Positions 17,320 to 25,690 of a stretch of DNA of 64,000 nt are shown here, in pieces. The stretch comes from Deltaproteobacteria bacterium (lineage in GTDB: Bacteria; Desulfobacterota; Syntrophobacteria; Syntrophobacterales; Syntrophobacteraceae), in the NCBI GenBank assembly GCA_021777755.1, contig JAJYDE010000015.1:1-64000 (forward strand), written 5' to 3'. Under the pieces are notes generated by a model. The model was not told the DNA's origin and did no database searches. It saw only the letters and a list, made by a program, of their open reading frames with translations. A program made the translations under genes and the position numbers. The stretch's first letter is position 1; each line of letters begins with the position of its first letter.

Positions 17320-18372
17320 TCAGCTTTTCAACGAAGCCATATCGATGACGAAGCGATATTTGACGTCGCTTTTAAGCATGCGCTCATAGGCTTGGTTGAT
17401 ATCCCGAATCTTGATCATCTCGACATCCGCGGTGATGCCATGGGCGCCGCAAAAATCCAGCATCTCTTGCGTTTCCTGAATGCCGCCGATCAGCGAGCCG
17501 GCAACGGCCTTGCGCTGAAGAACCATGGGCATGGAGTTCAAGGACGGCGTCAGTTCGCCAAGATAGCCGACGAGAACAAGCGTTCCATCCACGGCCAAAG
17601 TCGGGACATAAGGGTTCAGGTCATGGGCGTATGGAACCGTATCGACAATCAGATTGAACTTTCCGGCAACCGAGGCCATCTGATCCTCTTTGGTCGAAAG
17701 CACGATATGGTCGGCGCCCAGGCGCCGCGCGTCCGCCTCCTTGCCCGGTGAGCGGGTAAAGAGCGACACTTCCGCGCCCATGGCCTTGGCGAGTTTAAGA
17801 GCCATGTGCCCGAGCCCGCCGAGACCTACAACGGCGACCTTGTCGCCTTCGCCCACATTCCAGTGCCGCAAGGGCGAGTAAGTTGTAATCCCGGCGCAAA
17901 GAAGCGGGGCCGCTCCTTTCAAATCCATGCCCTCGGGAACTTTGAGCACGAACTTGTCGGAAACCACAATTTTTTCGGAATAACCGCCCCGGGTCGAGGA
18001 ACCGTCATGACGATCCTTGCCACCATAGGTGGGGACAAAAGCGGGGCAATATTGTTCGTGTCCATGATGGCATGAATCGCATTCCTGGCACGAGTCGACC
18101 AAACATCCAACGCCGACCGTATCGCCGATTTTGAAGCGCGAAACGGCCGAACCGAGGCCGATCACGCGACCGATGATTTCATGGCCGGGAACAACAGGGT
18201 AAACCGTCCACCCCCAGTCGTTGCGAACCGTGTGCAAATCCGAGTGGCAAACGCCGCAATAGAGGATTTCGATACTGACGTCGTCCGGGCGTGGATCACG
18301 GCGGTCGAATTGAAACGGAACCAGATCATCTTTCGGTGAATGGGCCGCATAGCCATTGACGTTGGCGGGCAT
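17320..18372 (-). CDS. Zinc-dependent NAD(P) alcohol dehydrogenase (YahK/cinnamyl type)
   Basis: 350 residues of the MDR superfamily. Catalytic zinc ligands lie in YCGVCHSDLHTVRND and VPGHEIIGRV; the structural zinc site is CQECDSCHHGHEQYC. The cofactor motif is KVAVVGLGGLGHMALKLAKA. This arrangement is that of class C, NADPH-preferring aldehyde reductases such as YahK. Together with the neighbouring cupin and aldo/keto reductase genes and the divergent AraC regulator it suggests reduction of reactive aldehydes in the cytoplasm. Confidence 0.92.
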   Translation of the reverse strand: MPANVNGYAAHSPKDDLVPFQFDRRDPRPDDVSIEILYCGVCHSDLHTVRNDWGWTVYPVVPGHEIIGRVIGLGSAVSRFKIGDTVGVGCLVDSCQECDSCHHGHEQYCPAFVPTYGGKDRHDGSSTRGGYSEKIVVSDKFVLKVPEGMDLKGAAPLLCAGITTYSPLRHWNVGEGDKVAVVGLGGLGHMALKLAKAMGAEVSLFTRSPGKEADARRLGADHIVLSTKEDQMASVAGKFNLIVDTVPYAHDLNPYVPTLAVDGTLVLVGYLGELTPSLNSMPMVLQRKAVAGSLIGGIQETQEMLDFCGAHGITADVEMIKIRDINQAYERMLKSDVKYRFVIDMASLKS

Positions 18373-18384
18373 AATTTTTTCCTT

Positions 18385-18783
18385 TCACGATTTGAATTGT
18401 TCGTCTGTTACTTTTTCTTGCCAGTCGGCCAACGAGCCGTTTGACTCTTCCTGAATGGCAATATGAGACATCCCCGTGGTTTCGGATGCGCCGTGCCAGT
18501 GGCGCTCATGCGGGACAAACCGGATCGTGTCGCCCGGACGAATTTGCTCCACAGGGCCGCCTTCGCATTGAACCCGCCCGCAACCGGATGTCACAATAAG
18601 GATTTGCCCGAGGGGATGAGCATGCCAAGCCGTCCTTGCTCCCGGTTCGAAAGTGACATGGGCGCATGTCACACGGGAGGGAGCCTTCGTCTCCAAAAAA
18701 AAGGGATCGACGCGCACCGCGCCGGTGAAGTATTCTTCCGGTCCTTTGCCCGAAGGCTGGGAGCCGCAACGTTTAATTTCCAT
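18385..18783 (-). CDS. Cupin-domain protein
   Basis: 132 residues with the two cupin motifs: GARTAWHAHPLGQILIVTSG (two metal-ligand histidines) and PGDTIRFVPHERHWHG. It follows the pattern of small cupins annotated as quercetin 2,3-dioxygenase-like or mandelonitrile lyase-like, none of which proves an activity here. The ATG at 18783 has a TTGGAGG site; the frame extends 43 codons further upstream without a good start. It lies 12 bases before the alcohol dehydrogenase gene on the same strand. Confidence 0.85.
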   Translation of the reverse strand: MEIKRCGSQPSGKGPEEYFTGAVRVDPFFLETKAPSRVTCAHVTFEPGARTAWHAHPLGQILIVTSGCGRVQCEGGPVEQIRPGDTIRFVPHERHWHGASETTGMSHIAIQEESNGSLADWQEKVTDEQFKS

Positions 18784-18785
18784 GA

Positions 18786-19861
<1,076 letters not shown>

Positions 19862-20008
19862 TCAGCTTTTTGGGGGAAGCGTCTTTCTTGTCATTATAGG
19901 AATACAAAAAGATGGAACCATGCCGGATACTGGAAATTTCTTGCCTACTTCTGCAAATGCTCGCGTTTACGGTTGTTCGGGCCGCCATGTTTTGCGTACA
20001 ATGAGCCC

Positions 20009-20941
20009 ATGACCATAAAAAACGATGGACAAATACCGTACGCCGACGATGCGGGTGGCCCGACGACCGAATTGATCCGACTGATCGAACGTTGGACGAA
20101 GGAGGCTAACGCTCCCTATCAGACGGCAATAGACGGCCTTCGTTTCTCCCGCTTTACCGAACAGACCCGGCCCACTTTCTACATTCAGGAAACAGCTGTG
20201 TGCTTTGTCCTGCAGGGCCGCAAAACAGTCATGCTCGGCAAGGAATCTTATGTCTACGAAGCCGCAAGCTGCCTGGTCGCAACGGTCGAGCTCCCGGTGG
20301 CAGGATGTGTCTCACCGGAGTCTGCGGACAAGCCCTATTTGGGAATCGTTTTGAACGTAAACTCAAAGGACCTGGCCGCGCTTATAATAGAAACCGGCAA
20401 ACAGTCGTCACGCCGGGATGAAAACGCATCGCAGCCATTATCGATCACCAGAATCACGTCCACATTGGCCGATCCTTTGCTTCGGCTCGTCAAACTTTTG
20501 GATGCTCCGGCCGACATTGCGGTTATGGCTCCAATGATTAAGCGCGAGATCAATTTCCGGCTTCTTCAAACCGAACAGTTCGCTCTTCTTTCTCAAGCCG
20601 TCGTAGGCGACGGCAAATTGGGCCGTGTCGCGCATGCGATTTCCTGGCTCAAGGAAAATCTGACTTTGACGTTTCGGATTGAAGAACTTGCGGGGCAAGT
20701 ACATATGAGTCCGTCGAGCCTGCATCATCAGTTTAAGGAAGTGACCACCTTAAGCCCCGTGCAGTTTCAAAAGATGCTGCGTTTGCAGAAAGCGCGGCAG
20801 ATGATGATGACCGATAAGACCAGCGCCGAAAAAATTGCCTACCTCGTCGGCTATGAAAGCCCATCCCAATTCAATCGCGAATATAAGAGGCTGTTTGGAG
20901 AGCCGCCCAAACGCGACGCCAACAGGATCAGAGGACAGTAG
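20009..20941 (+). CDS. AraC-family transcriptional regulator
   Basis: 310 residues: an N-terminal AraC_N cupin-like domain (PTFYIQETAVCFVLQGRKTV, GCVSPESADKPYLG) and a C-terminal double helix-turn-helix (EELAGQVHMSPSSLHHQFKE and KIAYLVGYESPSQFNREYKR, ending RLFGEPPKRDA). The ATG at 20009 marks where the similarity begins; the frame is open far upstream only because it runs antisense to the aldo/keto reductase. It is divergent from the AKR/cupin/ADH genes, as YqhC is from yqhD-dkgA, so it probably activates them under aldehyde stress. Confidence 0.88.
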   Translation: MTIKNDGQIPYADDAGGPTTELIRLIERWTKEANAPYQTAIDGLRFSRFTEQTRPTFYIQETAVCFVLQGRKTVMLGKESYVYEAASCLVATVELPVAGCVSPESADKPYLGIVLNVNSKDLAALIIETGKQSSRRDENASQPLSITRITSTLADPLLRLVKLLDAPADIAVMAPMIKREINFRLLQTEQFALLSQAVVGDGKLGRVAHAISWLKENLTLTFRIEELAGQVHMSPSSLHHQFKEVTTLSPVQFQKMLRLQKARQMMMTDKTSAEKIAYLVGYESPSQFNREYKRLFGEPPKRDANRIRGQ

Positions 20942-21109
20942 TTCGAGGTTTGCCACGGGCGAATCCTCACCGGCAAACCTCAGGCTCTCGCCTTGACCTC
21001 AGATTGAAGTATTCTCCAAATTTTAGTTTCGCTCCGATGCCTTATGTATTTGGAGCCTCCCCTCGCTCTTCAAGCCGAGCGGGCAAGAAGATTATTTTCA
21101 TTATATGTC

Positions 21110-21140
21110 TTGACTCCGTAGTTAGGTACGGCCCTTAAAA
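21110..21140 (+). promoter_or_regulatory. mer-type promoter/operator
   Basis: TTGACT (-35) at 21110-21115 is followed by the dyad CCGTAG-TTAG-GTACGG (21116-21131) and a -10 of TTAAAA/TAAAAT with a 19-20 base spacer. This is the long-spacer geometry and the CCGTAC..GTACGG dyad used by MerR to twist mer promoters open; one inner base differs. It drives merR itself. Confidence 0.85.
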
Positions 21141-21163
21141 TATCAAGAAAGAGGGAAGGAGCG

Positions 21164-21616
21164 ATGGAATCGCTGACAATCGGAAAGATCGCCCGGCGCG
21201 CCGAGGTCGGGATCGAGACTATCCGTTTTTACCAACGCGAAGGGTTGATTGACGAACCGCCCCGGCGGGAGTCGGGGTACAGGCAGTATCCCGAAGAAAC
21301 CGTTTCACGGCTTCTCTTTATCAAGCGCGCCAAGGAGATCGGTTTCACCCTGAGGGAGATCAAGGAACTCTTGGAGCTGCAGATCGCTTCGCCCTCAACT
21401 TCTACTTGCGACGAGGTTCGAAAGCTGGCCGAAGAAAAAATCGCGGATATCCGCAGCAAGACAGAGATGCTTCGGCGCATGGAGGCGGCTCTCGTAGAAC
21501 TGGTGGACAGCTGTCGCGGGCGTGTGGTCGCCAATAGCTGCCCCATACTGGATGTGCTCCAAGAGGAGAAACCGGATGGAGCAAAGGAAATCGAATCAAA
21601 TCCATCCGATAAATAG
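21164..21616 (+). CDS. merR: MerR, mercury-responsive transcriptional regulator
   Basis: 150 residues. N-terminal winged helix LTIGKIARRAEVGIETIRFY and the QREGLIDEPPR stretch, then a long dimer helix. The three cysteines that bind Hg(II) in the Tn501 protein (C82, C117, C126) occur at exactly those positions here (TSTCDEV, VDSCRGR, NSCPIL). The regulator thus looks fully functional. It is preceded by a mer-type operator and a GGAAGGA ribosome site. The merA-like gene it should control is destroyed just downstream. Confidence 0.95.
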   Translation: MESLTIGKIARRAEVGIETIRFYQREGLIDEPPRRESGYRQYPEETVSRLLFIKRAKEIGFTLREIKELLELQIASPSTSTCDEVRKLAEEKIADIRSKTEMLRRMEAALVELVDSCRGRVVANSCPILDVLQEEKPDGAKEIESNPSDK

Positions 21617-21651
21617 GGCTGGAGCCGGAAAAGAGTGTTGCGCGGTGCCAG

Positions 21652-21870
21652 GCATGAAGGCCTTCACGATCAAAAAGCCATGCAAGGTCATGCTCCCGAT
21701 CATTACCGTCTTCGTGCTCGCGTTCCTGCCGAATTACTCGGGGTTTTCACGCCAAGCTTCAGGACTTTATCGATCTGATCCATGTTTATTCGACAATGGC
21801 CGAAGCGCTAAAAATCGCCGCCATCTCGCGCTACAAGGGCCCCTGGAAGCTCTCTTGTTGCCCCGATTGA
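21652..21870 (+). pseudogene. merA: Mercuric reductase gene with large internal deletion
   Basis: The start at 21652 gives a basic then hydrophobic N terminus (MKAFTIKKPCKVMLPIITVF), which drifts out of meaning near 21740. In the next frame the end of a MerA-type reductase appears: KLQDFIDLIHVYSTMAEALK, then ISRYKGPWKLSCCPD and TGA at 21868. LSCC plus two residues is the vicinal cysteine C terminus that delivers Hg(II) to the MerA active site. About 400 or more residues with the FAD and NADPH domains are missing, so a deletion fused the two ends with a frame change. Confidence 0.8.
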
Positions 21871-21904
21871 AGGAAGCGGAATAAGGAATTTGTGGGAGAA
21901 GCCA

Positions 21905-22141
21905 ATGGAAGACCTGATTTGTTCCTGTTTCAATTACACCGCCTTGGATATCGAGAGGGATGTCCTGCAAAACGGCAGATCCACCATCATGGATAAAATT
22001 GTATCCGAAAAGAAGGCCGTGGGATGTCAGTGCGCCCTCAAAAACCTTAAAGGTCGCTGATGCCTCGCCGACGTCCGCCAGGTGGTGGAAAACACCATGA
22101 GACGCAACGGGATCGCCTCGGGGATTCTTGACCAATCTTAG
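21905..22141 (+). CDS. Small BFD/CopZ-like [2Fe-2S] selenoprotein
   Basis: 78 residues if TGA at codon 52 (22058-22060) is read as selenocysteine. Before it: MEDLICSCFNYTALDIERDV and VGCQCALKNLKGR; after it, CLADVRQVVENTMRR to TAG. In related [2Fe-2S] domains of the BFD/CopZ group the motif is NPxGRCCLGDV, so the TGA replaces the first cysteine of the CC pair that ligates the cluster. Similarity continues smoothly across the TGA. A SECIS-like hairpin follows and GGGAGAA precedes the ATG. Its place behind merR and the broken merA suggests a role in metal (mercury or copper) handling. Confidence 0.82.
22058..22089 (+). promoter_or_regulatory. Selenocysteine UGA codon and SECIS-like hairpin
   Basis: After TGA (22058-22060) come 13 bases, then TCCGCC (22074-22079), loop AGGT (22080-22083) and GGTGGA (22084-22089), a six-pair stem with one G-T pair. 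The loop begins 19 nt after the TGA and has G at its second position, as in the fdhF SECIS loop of E. coli (AGGUCU). Confidence 0.72.
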
Positions 22142-22489
22142 GGCTGCCGGTCAGGGGGATGTTGCGCGGGTTCCCTGCCCGCCACCATGGGCGTTTGCCA
22201 ATCCCAAGCGTGCCATTTTTCCCGTTTCGTGAGCTGACACCATGAATCCCGCGCCCCCGCCCCTGAGGAGATGCATCGGGAAAATCTCCTTTTCTTCAGA
22301 AGGACCTGATCACCGAAATTCGATTGTTCATGAATCCTCAACGGCCGGGGAAAAGACCATGGGCTTTGAAAAACTGTCCAGCCGGCACCGAGAGACAGCC
22401 CGCCCGAATCGCAGATGAACAGGGTATTTTCAGTATTTTCAGCAAATTAGCACCCCAACATTTTTCAATAATAAATTCGAACGGTTGAC
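22142..22489. other. Gene debris between the selenoprotein and the sigma remnant
   Basis: No intact gene. A short frame at 22360-22418 starts MGFEKLSSRHRETARPNRR, reminiscent of a region-4/HTH opening but stops at once. The last 80 bases are AT-rich. Confidence 0.35.
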
Positions 22490-22879
22490 TTGGCGCAACG
22501 AAAGGATCAGCGTCTCAATAACCGGGAGGTCTCCCTGGACAGCCCGCTAAAGGAGGACACGGAGGACACCTGCCTGTCCTTTTTGCCTTCCGAGGAGCGG
22601 CCCGTCGATGATCAGTTGGCCGACCGGGAGGCCAAGGCGATCATTTACGGCAAGCTGCGCCACTTTCGAGCCCAACTGGAAGGCAAGGACGCGGTGATAT
22701 TCGACAGCAGGCTTCTGGCCGAAGCACCTGTAACGCCGCGGGAGATCGGGGGCAAACTCGGGGTTAGCCGGGAGCGGGTGCGCCAGATCGAAAGCCGCCT
22801 TAAAAAAAGGCTCAAGGATTACCTGGAGGAGGAAATCGAGCAGATGGACCTTCTTCAGGAAAGCATCGTTTCGGTCTAG
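22490..22879 (+). pseudogene. Truncated sigma-32-like factor (region 4 only)
   Basis: 129 codons from TTG. The product contains REVSLDSPLKEDTEDTCLSF, then VTPREIGGKLGVSRERVRQI and ESRLKKRLKDYLEE, the region 3-4 half of an RpoH-type sigma factor. The conserved REVSLDSPL lies at residue 12, so the core-binding and -10-binding region 2 is missing. A strong terminator follows at once, so the 3' end is original and the 5' half has been lost. It might survive as a DNA-binding fragment, but a remnant is likelier. Confidence 0.75.
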
Positions 22880-22887
22880 AAGCGAAG

Positions 22888-22930
22888 CAAAACAGCCGCG
22901 AAGGAGCAGTTCCCCGCGGCTGTTTTGTCT
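22888..22930. terminator. Rho-independent terminator (bidirectional)
   Basis: A perfect 13-base stem, CAAAACAGCCGCG (22888-22900) with CGCGGCTGTTTTG (22915-22927), flanked by A and T runs on both sides. It lies between the sigma-32 remnant and the convergent gene ending at 22958 and can serve both. Confidence 0.9.
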
Positions 22931-22957
22931 ACAAGGCCGACCGAATCGGCTCAATGG

Positions 22958-23260
22958 CTATTCGGACGAATTTCCCGGATCGGAGTTGGAGTTGTTGGTT
23001 CCGGATGGATTGTTGGAGTTCATCCCGCCGCCCATTCCCGGATTGTCGGGGTTTTGGGTGCCCATGCCGCTGGAGCCGGGCATGTTGTTTTGTGAACCGC
23101 CATAACCGGGCGAGCCGCCGTTTACACCGGCTCCGGCACCCCCGGCGGCTCCTCCTCCGGCACCGCCCGCTCCTCCCTGAGCGTAGGAAACGATCGGAAA
23201 GACGCCAAAAAGTACGAATACCGAGAGCACTGCGAGAATTTTCCTCATTTTCAATCTCAT
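22958..23260 (-). CDS. Small secreted glycine/asparagine-rich protein
   Basis: 100 residues. A signal peptide (MRLKMRKILAVLSVFVLFGV, cleavage after VSYA) leads to a low-complexity mature part, first Gly/Ala (GGAGGAGGGAAGGAGAG), then Gly/Asn/Pro/Ser. No cysteine in the mature part. The ATG at 23260 follows AAGGAGA. The product may be a surface or periplasmic filler protein; function unknown. Confidence 0.65.
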   Translation of the reverse strand: MRLKMRKILAVLSVFVLFGVFPIVSYAQGGAGGAGGGAAGGAGAGVNGGSPGYGGSQNNMPGSSGMGTQNPDNPGMGGGMNSNNPSGTNNSNSDPGNSSE

Positions 23261-23643
23261 TGGGTTCTCCTTCTGCGTTGGCTTACGGGGAAGGATTGTC
23301 TCCGGTCGATGAACCATTCGAAGAAGCTAACTACTGCGGGTGGAAAGTTCAATGTTTGCTCGAAAGGAGGCCGGGATCGGCCGGCCGGGCCCCCCCCTCT
23401 TGACAGCCCTTGCCCGAGATCATATCAAAAGCGCATAGGAAGCCGATGGATCGATCGGAGAAGCGGGAGTGGACCTCCCTTCGAGATGGCCGCCCGCATC
23501 TTGTTTTCAGTTCGACCTTCCAAGTTCGGGCGCGTCGTGCGCAGCTTTGCCTTTTTTGACACAGTCATTTCAAACATGCCAATTTCGAGAATTCACAGAT
23601 CCGTGGAATCCGTGTTGGCGGAAAAGACGCTGAGAGCCGGGCC
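23261..23643. other. Intergenic region upstream of the terpene cyclase
   Basis: Divergent spacer between the small secreted protein and the cyclase. No gene or clear promoter recognised; a seven-C run lies near 23390. Confidence 0.4.
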
Positions 23644-25620
23644 ATGTCGGTTGCCATGACGGATCGGATGTACTCGTTTAGGGATTGCCTGGGTCCGATA
23701 CTGGAGGACATGCGGGATGTGATCTTGTCGCAACAGTCGGAGGACGGAAGCTGGCGCTATCCGCTTGAGGGCACGGTACTGGCAAATGCTTACCTCATCA
23801 TGGTGGAGGCTCTTTTCCCCCCCGGGGATAAAACCCTTGTCGAAGGTCTTGCGCGATCGATAGAGGGTCGTCAACTTCCCAATGGCGGCTTTGGTCTATT
23901 TCCCGAACATTGCGGCGATTTCAGCACGACACTGGAGGCCTATGTCGCCTTGCGGCTGGCCGGGCGCACCCCGAGCGCCGAAGCGATTGCGAGGGCGGAA
24001 AAGTTTCTTCTGGCGACCCGCCACGAGAGCAATCTATCAAATTTAACGCGGGTAACGCTGGCCATCCTGGGTGTCATCCCCTGGTCGTCCGTACCGGTTC
24101 TGCCCCCCGAAATCATGTTGCTCTCGGGCAGAGCGCCTTTGAGCATTTATGATCTGGCAAGCTTTACGCGGGTGCATATGCCTGCCATCATGCTCCTTGC
24201 GGCCATGAATGTCGGATGCGGGTTTCGCCTCGCCTCGGAAATAAAGGCTCTTCTTTCGCCACACCATTTTCGCTCAACCCGAAGCATTCACCCCGGCCTT
24301 GGCCGGTTGGAGCGGCTTGCAAGGCCCCTGGGGAAAGGTTTGGCCGTTTTCAGCCGGGCAACGGGGGCAAGAAGACGCTCCATGGAGTTGTGCCGCCTTT
24401 TCATTCTGGAGCGGATGGAAGAGGACGGCACACTCGGAAGCTACTTGTTGTCAACTATATTTTCGATGTTTGCGCTTTCCCTGCTTGGCAGGCCGGAGGA
24501 TGCGCAAGCGGTGCGGTCCATGAAGGCGGGTCTTCGAGGCTTCACAGTGGAGCAAGACGGCGAGTTGCACATGCAGCCGTGTACGTCAACGGTCTGGGAC
24601 ACCGCGTTAAATGTCTTGGCTTTGCGGCAACTGGGAATTCCGGACACGGAGCCCTCGGTTGCCAGGGCGGGCGAGTGGCTTTTGGATCGCGAGATTACAG
24701 TCTTTCCGGACCTGAGGCAGCATTCGCCCGGAATTGGAGGCAGCGCCTGGGGATTTCAGGCCGTCAACCGCTTCTACCCCGATGTTGACGATACCTGCGC
24801 GGTCCTCTCGGCGCTAAGAGACTTCAAGGGGCGGTTGGGGCCAAGGGCGAACCAGGCTTTTTCCAGGGGAGTCGGCTGGGTCTTGGCGATGCAAAATCGT
24901 GACGGGGGCTTTAGCGCTTTCGACGTGAACAACTCCAAGCAATTTCTCGAGCGACTGCCCTTTAATGATATGGGCCGCGCGATGATAGACCCGAGTTCGG
25001 CGGACATGACGGGGCGCACGGTGATGTTTCTGAGCGATCTCGATGATGCGCGGACCGCCGTATCGGTACGAAGGGGCCTTGGCTGGCTCGACTCCCACCA
25101 GGAAAAAGACGGATCGTGGTGGGGGCGCTGGGGGATCAGCTTCATTTACGGAACTTGGGCGGCTCTTATCGGTTACGGGGCGGCCGGGGTGAATCAACAT
25201 GACCGCGGGGCCGTGCGGCGAGGATGTGTGTGGCTACGTTCGGTGCAAAACGGTGACGGGGGATGGGGGGAATCCTGCGCTTCGGATCTTGCGGGGTCTT
25301 TCATAGCCCGGTCCGAGAGCACGCCTTCACAGACCGCCTGGGCGCTGGAGGGTCTTCTGGCCTCGGGGACAAGCCTGCGGGAAGGGGCGATAAGGCGCGG
25401 GATGGAGTTTTTGATCGAACGTTACCGCAGGGGAAAGGGCTGGGAGGAAAATTATCCGACGGGGGCGGGATTTGCCGGAAAACTTTACCTCATTTACCAC
25501 AACTACGGAAACCTGTGGCCGACAATGGCCCTTTTACGGGCAAGCCGCATGCTGGGAATACGTTTATCGCCACCCGGGGCCGAGCAACAAACACGCATAG
25601 GTCGATGCGCAGCCCTGTAA
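23644..25620 (+). CDS. Squalene-hopene cyclase-type terpene cyclase
   Basis: 658 residues, close to the usual 630-650. The catalytic acid motif DVDDTC lies at 380-385, matching DxDDTA of squalene-hopene cyclases (374-379 in Alicyclobacillus). QW repeats occur as QSEDGSW, QNRDGGFSAF, QEKDGSWWGRWGISFIYGTW and QNGDGGWGESC. The N-terminal part (LEGTVLANAYLIMVEALF, GDFSTTLEAYVALRLAG) recalls the Bacillus sporulenol/tetraprenyl-curcumene type more than proteobacterial Shc; that comparison is from memory. It would cyclise squalene or a similar C30-C35 polyprene at the membrane. The HpnP-like gene begins 70 bases downstream. Confidence 0.88.
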   Translation: MSVAMTDRMYSFRDCLGPILEDMRDVILSQQSEDGSWRYPLEGTVLANAYLIMVEALFPPGDKTLVEGLARSIEGRQLPNGGFGLFPEHCGDFSTTLEAYVALRLAGRTPSAEAIARAEKFLLATRHESNLSNLTRVTLAILGVIPWSSVPVLPPEIMLLSGRAPLSIYDLASFTRVHMPAIMLLAAMNVGCGFRLASEIKALLSPHHFRSTRSIHPGLGRLERLARPLGKGLAVFSRATGARRRSMELCRLFILERMEEDGTLGSYLLSTIFSMFALSLLGRPEDAQAVRSMKAGLRGFTVEQDGELHMQPCTSTVWDTALNVLALRQLGIPDTEPSVARAGEWLLDREITVFPDLRQHSPGIGGSAWGFQAVNRFYPDVDDTCAVLSALRDFKGRLGPRANQAFSRGVGWVLAMQNRDGGFSAFDVNNSKQFLERLPFNDMGRAMIDPSSADMTGRTVMFLSDLDDARTAVSVRRGLGWLDSHQEKDGSWWGRWGISFIYGTWAALIGYGAAGVNQHDRGAVRRGCVWLRSVQNGDGGWGESCASDLAGSFIARSESTPSQTAWALEGLLASGTSLREGAIRRGMEFLIERYRRGKGWEENYPTGAGFAGKLYLIYHNYGNLWPTMALLRASRMLGIRLSPPGAEQQTRIGRCAAL

Positions 25621-25690
25621 GGACAGCTTCCCAGATAAAGGGTTTTAGAAAAGAAGCTTTTGGCAAATTTGAACTCAGGAGGGCCGGAAA

